DNA from: Prinsepia uniflora
Taxonomy: Eukaryota > Streptophyta > Magnoliopsida > Rosales > Rosaceae
DNA: 64,000 nucleotides
Direction of reading: 5' to 3'
Assembly (NCBI GenBank): GCA_032719365.1
Contig: CM064873.1
Location: 33,457,742-33,521,741, forward strand
Shown: positions 57,122 to 64,000 of the stretch, piece by piece
How the letters are laid out: each line of letters opens with the position of its first letter
Position numbering within the stretch: the stretch's first letter is position 1
Notes under the pieces: model-generated
The model's database searches: none
What the model was told of the DNA's origin: nothing
The model's input: only the letters and a program-made list of their open reading frames with translations
Program-made: the position numbers and the translations under genes

Positions 57122-59730
57122 TGTAACGACCCGTCACGAAGTTCGGGATTAGCTGAGTGATTAATGACAGATTAGTGAAGTGAAACGGTGCTTAGTCAAG
57201 TGATTTCGGATGGACATCGCGAAATGATGATTTTACCCTTGGAATGGGCAAAAAGGTTAACTTTTAGTTAGGGCGGTCAAGTAGACTTTGACCGATGACT
57301 GTGACGTAGTTCGAGATGTCACGAGTTCATGGACAGGTGGCACGTTCGATTTTGACATTCAAGATGAAAGTTACTGGCTTTGGAAGTTTGGGGGTATTTT
57401 GATAATTTGGTTGAAAAGGGACAAACTATTGACTTTTCATACGACATGGATTTGTCACGCATTTCGAGGACCGTTAGGTACATCTTGATTCCTTGAGTAT
57501 AATAACAGACGACACGTTATCATCGGACTTCAAATGATTCAGTTACGAGTCTAAATACGTTAGGGGCAAAATGGTAATTTACAAAGACAAGGGCAAATTG
57601 GACTTTTTGGCTGTACTTGGACATGTGGCTGTCCTTGGGAATTGTGCCCACAGAAAATTGGACACCTGGCTTCCATTGGATGGTTGTGGAAGCCTCTCTC
57701 CGTCTTTCACAATTGTCAACTGCTTTTAATCCTGGTGTTGCACGATGTTGGGAAAAACAGTGTGTTGTGAGTCACTGAGAAACCCAATTCTTTCGATCTT
57801 CATCAACTGCCTAGGAAACAGAGAGATGGGACGATGAGGTGGTTGTGATGGAGGTGCTGTCACGAGAACCGTCGTGGACGGTGATCCTGAATGACAACCC
57901 GTGAAACAGAGCAACTGTGCACTTCACCCATCTAAACACCCTCCAATGTGGTCTTCTGCCTGTAGGTTGTGACTAAGAATGGAAGGAGGAGAGAGTACGA
58001 ATACCTTGGTGGCCATGGCGGCGCAGGGAGGAAGAGAACCCGTTGGTGCCCTATTTTTCCTCCAACATGGTAACGGGTGTTCGAGGAAGGGATGATCAAA
58101 TAGGTGGCTAGGATGAAGTTCTGGAGGCTGCTAGGAGAGGATCGAGCATGGACTCGAGGCCCTCCATGGACAGTGGCCGTGAAATCAACACGGTAAGGAC
58201 TGGTTATTCAAAAATGGTACTTTGTTTTTGAAGGGTTGTTGATTCTTTTTGTTAATTGGACAAGGCTTCTGGTGGTCTTGCAAGCCCAGAAGAAATGATT
58301 TCGAGGCTGGAAGTAGACTGTACTGGCCAGGAACAGAGGGGGAAAATTGGGTCCTTGTTCTTCGTCTGGATGGTAAGTAACAGACTTGGTTTCAAAGTTT
58401 TGACTAGCTAGATTTATAGATAATAAGGGGACGAAGTTGTAGGCTGAACTAGAATAAAAAAATGGACTGAAAACATAGAAAAACCACCCACGTCGGTTTG
58501 GGTTGGACCAGTCTAAACCGGATCGATCTGAACCGGATTTAACAGAGGTTGAAGATGAACAGTGCCGCGCACTTGAGGCACATGCGCAGTCCCTTTGGGA
58601 GGCGCGTGAGGGTGTGTGGTGCCTCTGATGGGGAAGTGTTCAACATGTGAAATGATGTAATCAAAGTAACGAACATTTTGGCACTGGTTTTGAGTCGATC
58701 GGACATCATTTCGATAGGTTTCGGGATGTCCGAAGGTTTAAAGGCTAGGTTAAAAATAGTTAAAAATTCGAGAAAATTACAGGGCTTTAGTAGAAGTTAA
58801 TGAAGTAGTTAGTGACCTTCTTATGGGAATTCGAAAATACGATTCGGGATTCCGGATGCCGGCTACGGAATGATGATTTCATATTCCCGTTTGGAAAAGG
58901 ATTATGGATTTGATAAAATGATTTTGGATTGGATTTGCAGGATCTGGTTATTGGGTTTAAAGACCCGGATATGATATGTGACGGGTTCGGGCCTAGATTG
59001 GGTATAAAGACCCAGATTGAGTTTAAAAACGCCAGAGTTTAAAGACTCGGATATTGTGATTTCCCCTGTAGGCCTATTGAGTTTAAAGACTCCGGAGTTT
59101 AAAGACTCGGATTGATATTGAGTTTAAAAACTTGGATAGATCCGGCAGGTCCAATTGATTGAAATAGGTTTCAAATGTGTTTTGGATTTTAATGATAACT
59201 TGATGGTTTTCAATAATGGTTTTAAGATGTTTTGGGCTTTTACCCGGATGATATGGATTTTGATGGTTTTGGGCTGAGGCCCGGGAATTGAGGAAAAGAA
59301 ACGATTTCTAGTTTTTGGTTTCATAAATGTTTATATTAACTTGAATGTGAAATGGTTTTATGAAATGGGTTTTATATGCATGCATTGGTTTTTAAACGGA
59401 GGGTATAAATGTCCTTTCTTATAAACTTTTTTCTAAACTTATTCTTTGTTTTTGTCCACTGACAGTCTTTTGTTTTTTGATACCGTCCAAGTTGTTTGGC
59501 ACGATACGAGATGTTATGAGAGAGACGAAGATATCACACACGCAATCCACAGTCAATTCTGCGCACTCTGAGACATCGGAAGTTGGTTTTTGGTACGTTG
59601 ACTTGAGATCCCTTGTCCAGCTTACGTGTTACATGGACGTTGGACGACGATTTAGCCTTTGTGTCTCACGTGAGTTAGACGGGAGCATGCTTAGCCCTTA
59701 ATCCCGGGGGATTGTGGGTAGGTCGTGTCA
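57122..59730 (+). repeat. E6 3' LTR
   Basis: TGTAACGACCCGTCACG to GGTCGTGTCA, 2609 bp. Shorter than the 5' LTR mainly because about 380 bp matching roughly 52470-52850 is missing at 58828. Confidence 0.9.
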
Positions 59731-59735
59731 TTAAT
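59731..59735. repeat. E6 target-site duplication, right (TTAAT)
   Basis: Directly follows the 3' LTR end GGTCGTGTCA. Confidence 0.92.
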
Positions 59736-60739
59736 CCCATATGGTGTATTAATCGAACGAGTAGGTGTCCGACAGGGTCGGATTTGGTCAGACCTAGATG
59801 TGTGAATGATGGGATTGGCTTACTTCGAATTCAATCGAATATGAGTTGGTAATCGAGTAAAAGGGTAACCGATAGGTTCAAAGTTGGTGTGTCTCAGTAG
59901 ACGAGATGCTCTTTTGGCATGAATGGGTACGCCTTTGTAGGCGTGAGTCAGATTGGTACGTATTGGATTACGTGATTAGGAGTAGACGTATTGATGCTGG
60001 TCAGGTGACCGTGGGACTCGAAACGGATGATGGGTTGGAGTTTTGATCTGTTTAGTTCTGGATTGGACTAATGGACTCTAGAATTGAAATGTGTTTGGCT
60101 ACAATCTAGGTTGTAGGCTGGTTCGTGGATGCATGTACATACCCTGTACGTGTTCGAGGAACGATACTGGGCAGGCTTGTGGTGCCTGGTGGTGGTATAT
60201 AGGATATACCAGGGGTACGTTGGTGAGCGTGTTGGTAGTCGGCTTAGCCCCTATACCATTGAATTAGTTAAGGCTATGAATTGGAAGTTGGATACTGTGC
60301 ACTAGGTGAGGGTGATTCTGATGGGTCGAGTTACACGTAGGTCGAGTGAGATGTTGGTAAGTGTATACTCGGGTTGAGTGAGTTGGTGGTTAGTGTAACC
60401 ACAAGTAAGTGTGGTGTCATTTTTTGACTGGCGACTGTGAAGTTGTGACGTGTGGGAAGTGTCAGCGTGGATCGATGAGTGAGGTTTAGTGACTCCTAGT
60501 GGGAGCTGATGTCAGGATAATTTAGTGATATAGAAAGGAACCTTCAAGTTATTTGTGTCAGCGTATGGTAGAATTGTCAAGTGATCGCTCGCCAAGAACG
60601 GGTGAAGTCGATGCGATGTGAGATCGTGTTGGAACGTTAGGGTGCAGATAAGTATTGTTTTGGTTAGTTGGTGTACAAGTGTACACATAATGTGAGGTCG
60701 AATTATTTTCCACGAGGTGCCTGTGGAATCAGGATAGTT
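59736..60739 (+). other. E3 internal region, 3' part, no readable pol
   Basis: Collinear with the E1 internal region around 20205-21500. No RT or integrase landmark. Confidence 0.6.
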
Positions 60740-60776
60740 GGAATTTCGAGGGCGAAATTATTTAAGAGGGGAAGGT
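60740..60776 (+). other. E3 Pol-tail relic and polypurine tract
   Basis: GGAATTTCGAGGGCGAAATT followed by AAGAGGGGAAGG before the 3' LTR. Confidence 0.8.
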
Positions 60777-63210
60777 TGTAATGACCCGACCCGAATTCTG
60801 GGATTAGGTTAGTGAGTAATGAATAATTACTGAGATTAATCGGTGATTAGTTGAGAGAAATTGAACGGACGGTGTAAAATGACCATTTTGCCCCTAGTCG
60901 TCGATAAAATGTTGACTTTTGACTTGGGGAGTCAAACGTATGAGGACTGATGATCGTGACGTAGATCGGGACGTCACGAGTCTGTAGACAGGTGACAAGT
61001 CAAAATCAGACGTCGGACGAAAAATTTATGGTCACGAGATTGAAACCGGGGATTTAACGTCTCAAGATCCGAATAAAATATTAATGAAATCTGATTGGGC
61101 AGATATTTATGTGGGACCCATGGATGAGTGACAAGTGTCACTCGTCCTATTGGAGACTTCCCTAAAAAGTGGATCTAAAGCCTTAAAATATTATTATTCC
61201 AATTATTTTATAATTTCACTCATCTCTCATCTCCACCCTCCATCTTCATTCCATCTAATTTCCCTCTCATCCTCACCGTTCATTATCATCACCAGCTACC
61301 ATCTTCATCAAATATATTTTCTTCCCACCCGAGCTGCATTTTCATTTCCCTCTAAATAAACGCACACATATACCAACCCACCACCATATTCATCTCAGTG
61401 AGACCGTGAGAGAGTGACCTGAGGGACAAGGACGACGGCACAATGACGGCTTAAGCCACGGTAGAGAAGAATCGAAAACCTCAAAGGTATGGTTTTGGTT
61501 TTGAAAAATCAAAGTTTGGATTGGAATGTTTTTAATCGATTCTGTAACTTGGAAAAGGTTTCTGGTGATCCTAGGAATAGAATGGGATTGGAATCGTGGC
61601 TAGAGGTGGTCGGAAACGGTCGAAAACTGAGGAGGAAAATAGGTCGTCTGTTCTTCGATCTAAAGGTATGATCTTTGGCCCATTTTATGAGTTTTGAAAT
61701 GGTAGGATGATAGGAATGAGAGGGACGAACATGTAGGAATTGGAAGGATAAAAAATGGGTGAGAAAATGGAGAGAACCGGCCTCGCTGGTGCGGTTAGAC
61801 TGGATTTACAATGAACCGGCCGGACAGTGTTTGTCGCGAGGTAGGGGATGACCTGTAGTAGGTGCGTGGCTCCCATGCGACGTATAATTTCATCTATACG
61901 ATGTAACGAACATTTTGGGACTGGTTTTGTGTCGATCGCACATCGTCTCGATATAGTTTGGGATGTCCGAAGATTTAGGATCGAGTTTAAAAATAGTTAA
62001 AAATTCGAGAAAATTACGGGACTTCAATGAGAGGTTAATAAGGTAATTAGTAACCCTCTAGTGTGATTTGGACAGGTTTGGAAGTCTCGCTGACAGTAAT
62101 TAGCCCGGGGAGGCTTATTGCATACAAATCGAGGCGGCAACTTAGGACGGTTTGTGAGTGGACCTTGATTTCTAAACTGTGGTGCATGCATGAATTTTTT
62201 ATGTGTTTTATAGATATGATTTCTATCATGATGAATATGGATTGGTGATTTACATGATTTCACGTATTTCGAGGCGATTTACGTATTTGCACGGATATTG
62301 AGGTTTACGGTTTTGCACTGATTACACGTGCTTATGGTTTCGGTAATGGTTTAACGAAATGGTTTTGGATTTGAAAAGGTAAACTCGGGCACGAGACCCA
62401 TTTTATTTTGGAAACCCCCAAACTTGAAGTCCATTTAGTTACCTTATTGGGCCAGAGACCCAATTGGTTCGTGATTTTGTTTCGTCTGAAAATATGGAAT
62501 CGGGCATGAGACCCATTTGATTTACGAACAATCAGACTTCGAGTCCATTTGATTTAAAAAGGTATCGGGTCGGAGGCCCTGTTGGTTACAAATCGGGCTT
62601 GAGGCCCAGTTGGTTACAAATCGAGTTTAAGGCCCAGTTGGTTTACGAAATCGGGGTCAAGGCCCAGTTGGTTTACGAATCGGGCTCAAGGCCTAGGTTG
62701 TTTACGAAATTGGGCTTGAGGCCCATTTTTTTTACTTAATCAGGCACAAGGCCCAGTTGGTTTACATAATCGGGCACGAGGCCCAATTGGTTTACGAATT
62801 CGGGCTAGCGACCTAGTTATGATTTACGATTCCGATTTTGGGTCAAGGACCCATAAATGGATTTCTGGTTTCAAGATGGTTTATGGGGATCAGGCAAGAA
62901 CCTTTGAAAGGTTTGAGAATAATTTCAAAATGGTTTTTCATATACCATCCTTTAATTATGGATTGTCTCCTCCGGGGAGGGTCGTTGCCTGGATGGACCC
63001 CGGAGTAGTCACAGAGCACTAACTGAGTGGAGTCACCCTCGTTGGGTACCTTAATCTTAGGAAGTATTTTATGGATTATAACCCCCAGGGAGGGTCATCG
63101 ATCTGCGGACAATGACCTAGGTGGACCTTGGGGAGACTTGGGATTTGAGACCCTGGGTAGCAAGCTGGTAGCTTTACAAACCGTGACAGGATTGGTTATA
63201 TGGTATATGG
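60777..63210 (+). repeat. E3 3' LTR, up to the Cassandra insertion
   Basis: TGTAATGACCCGACCCG onward; collinear with the rejoined E3 5' LTR. Cut at GGTATATGG; possible Cassandra target copy TATGG (63206-63210). Confidence 0.87.
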
Positions 63211-63541
63211 TGTAAGACCCGTGTCCTGGAGGGAACGGTGAACAATCCCACATTCCTGCGAGGGGGGAATGGTCTGGGAAGGGAATGGTGGTGTGCCTTA
63301 AAAGTGTAGGCACACACCTACCTAGCATGAGGCCTTTTGGGAGCTCAGTGGCTTTGGGGGGGATTGGAACCCCAAAGTTAAGCGAGTTGAGGCTGGTGCA
63401 ATTCCAGATGGGTGACCCCCTGGGAAGTTGCACCGTGAGCTCCCGAAAACAAAACCGTGAGGGCAAGGGCAAGGAGGCCCAAAGCGGACAATATCGTGCT
63501 AGATGAATCGGGACCTGACAGAAGAGGGTCGGGTCCTGACA
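63211..63541 (+). repeat. Cassandra LTR 1
   Basis: 331 bp, TGTAAGACCCG to GGTCCTGACA. Confidence 0.9.
63339..63444 (+). promoter_or_regulatory. 5S rRNA-like Pol III promoter region in Cassandra LTR 1
   Basis: AAGTTAAGCGAGTTGAGG (A-box region, from 63375) and AGATGGGTGACCCCCTGGGA (C-box region, 63406-63425) match plant 5S rRNA (AAGTTAAGCGTGCTTGGG and GGATGGGTGACCTCCTGGGA). The segment is closed by an 8-bp stem GGGAGCTC (63339-63346) with GAGCTCCC (63437-63444), as helix I closes 5S rRNA. It is too diverged elsewhere to be a functional 5S gene. Confidence 0.88.
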
Positions 63542-63544
63542 ATT

Positions 63545-63557
63545 TGGTATCAGAGCC
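63545..63557 (+). other. Cassandra primer-binding site 1
   Basis: TGGTATCAGAGCC, exact initiator tRNA-Met complement, three bases after LTR 1. Confidence 0.92.
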
Positions 63558-63612
63558 AGACCCCGACCGGGAAGTGTGCCAGCGAGGACGCTGGGCCCTA
63601 AGGGGGGTGGAT

Positions 63613-63934
63613 TGTAAGACCCGTGTCCTGGAGGGAACGGTGAACAATCCCACATTCCTGCGAGGGGGGAATGGTCTGGGAAGGGAATGGTGGTGTGCCT
63701 TAAAAGTGTAGGCACACACCTATCTAGCATGAGGCCTTTTGGGAGCTCAGTGGCTTTGGGGGGGATTGGAACCCCAAAGTTAAGCGAGTTGAGGCTGGTG
63801 CAATTCCAGATGGGTGACCCCCTGGGAAGTTGCACCGTGAGCTCCCGAAAACAAAACCGTGAGGGCGAGGCCCAAAGCGGACAATATCGTGCTAGATGAA
63901 TCGGGACCTGACAGAAGAGGGTCGGGTCCTGACA
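63613..63934 (+). repeat. Cassandra LTR 2
   Basis: 322 bp, nearly identical to LTR 1. The main difference is a 9-bp shorter GGGCAAGG-type stretch near 63862 and a C/T change near 63721. Confidence 0.9.
63741..63846 (+). promoter_or_regulatory. 5S rRNA-like Pol III promoter region in Cassandra LTR 2
   Basis: Same segment as in LTR 1, closed by GGGAGCTC (63741-63748) and GAGCTCCC (63839-63846). Confidence 0.88.
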
Positions 63935-63937
63935 ATT

Positions 63938-63950
63938 TGGTATCAGAGCC
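63938..63950 (+). other. Cassandra primer-binding site 2
   Basis: TGGTATCAGAGCC following LTR 2; shows that the array continues past a normal two-LTR element. Confidence 0.9.
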
Positions 63951-64000
63951 AGACCCCGACCGGGAAGTGTGCCAGCGAGGACGCTGGGCCCTAAGGGGGG

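Larger units (their letters stand above)
50914..59730 (+). mobile_element. E6: non-autonomous long-LTR retrotransposon inside the E3 internal region
   Basis: Complete: 5' LTR 50914-53813, internal 53814-57121, 3' LTR 57122-59730; direct repeat TTAAT at 50909-50913 and 59731-59735. E3 sequence continues across it exactly as in E1 (GAGGTTAAT then CCCATATGGTGTATTAAT). LTR family close to E5. The internal 3.3 kb has no usable reading frame; it begins with an ATGTCCCGACGCGG (M-S-R-R) word near 53912, the likely old gag start. Confidence 0.93.
29966..63210 (+). mobile_element. E3: non-autonomous long-LTR retrotransposon inside E2, split by E4 and E6 and hit by Cassandra
   Basis: 5' LTR = 29966-30294 + 46198-48843. 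Internal region = 48844-50913 + 59736-60776. 3' LTR = 60777-63210 up to the Cassandra insertion. The joins are supported by 5-bp target-site copies at each nested insertion and by collinearity of its two LTRs and of its internal region with E1. Without insertions it would be about 9 kb. It has no reading frames; a protease relic and a Pol tail remain. Host DNA before it ends TGTGT (29961-29965), its possible target-site copy. Confidence 0.82.
63211..64000 (+). mobile_element. Cassandra TRIM retrotransposon, tandem LTR-core-LTR-core, cut by the window end
   Basis: Two LTR copies (63211-63541 and 63613-63934), each followed by a core of about 70 bp with a TGGTATCAGAGCC PBS and an AAGGGGGG purine run. 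LTRs start TGTAAGACCCG and end CCTGACA. The LTR contains a 5S rRNA-like segment, the defining trait of Cassandra (established: Cassandra TRIMs carry a Pol III-type 5S promoter in the LTR). No coding capacity. Because the second LTR is followed by another core, at least a third LTR is expected just past 64000. Long open frames on the minus strand here are by-products of the repeat and not genes. Confidence 0.9.

Noticed and set aside
63339..63444. Functional 5S rRNA gene
   Set aside because: Only the promoter-like boxes and closing stem match; the remainder is diverged and it sits in a Cassandra LTR beside a PBS.
63095..63835. 246-codon open frame on the minus strand near the window end
   Set aside because: It runs across two copies of the Cassandra LTR and repeats itself; proline-rich by-product of GC-rich repeat DNA, no known domain.

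Overview
This window is plant nuclear DNA, most likely from a eudicot. The evidence is long AT-rich stretches, a CACTA DNA transposon, long-LTR Ty3/gypsy-type retrotransposons primed by initiator tRNA-Met, and a Cassandra TRIM whose LTR carries a 5S rRNA-like sequence. I found no intact host gene. Almost everything readable is transposon, and every coding relic is broken. The species cannot be named from the sequence alone.

Layout. Bases 1-517 are AT-rich flank. Bases 518-11972 are one CACTA (En/Spm) element with 12-13 bp CACTACAAGAAA inverted ends and a TGG target-site duplication. Its genes read on the minus strand: a TNP2-type transposase (10731 to 7245), a captured fragment of a host poly(A)-binding protein gene (about 4415 to 3694), and a second, TNPA-like ORF of the plant Transposase_24 type (2723 to 1074). 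The transposase carries three in-frame stops and one homopolymer frameshift; the second ORF carries one in-frame stop. Bases 11976-14240 are gene-free AT-rich DNA, followed by a minus-strand gag remnant (14241-14560).

From 14859 to the end, all DNA belongs to a nested pile of plus-strand LTR retrotransposons, called E1-E6 here. E1 (from 14859) is interrupted in its 3' LTR by E2 (24147). E2 is interrupted in its internal region by E3 (29966). E3 is interrupted in its 5' LTR by E4 (30295-46192, TSD AGATA) and in its internal region by E6 (50914-59730, TSD TTAAT). E4 is interrupted in its 3' LTR by E5 (38221-45361, TSD ACCGG). E3's 3' LTR is hit by a Cassandra element (63211 to the window end). 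The missing ends of E1, E2 and the Cassandra array lie beyond 64000.

E1-E6 form one diverged superfamily. Their LTRs are about 2.6-3.1 kb, begin TGTAACGACCCG and end in CA. They share an iMet primer-binding site and a polypurine tract preceded by a chromovirus-like Pol tail. Their internal regions (1.1-3.9 kb) have no usable gag-pol; only relics of an aspartic protease and the Pol C-terminus remain. They must be mobilised in trans. The LTRs share structure across families that have otherwise diverged: palindromes with TGACG and TTGAC motifs near the 5' end, a TATA/pyrimidine-patch promoter-like block, a central core of about 120 bp with an inverted repeat, family-specific minisatellites, and near the 3' end a stem whose two arms co-vary between families. 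That stem and the central core are the best candidates for an undescribed functional element.
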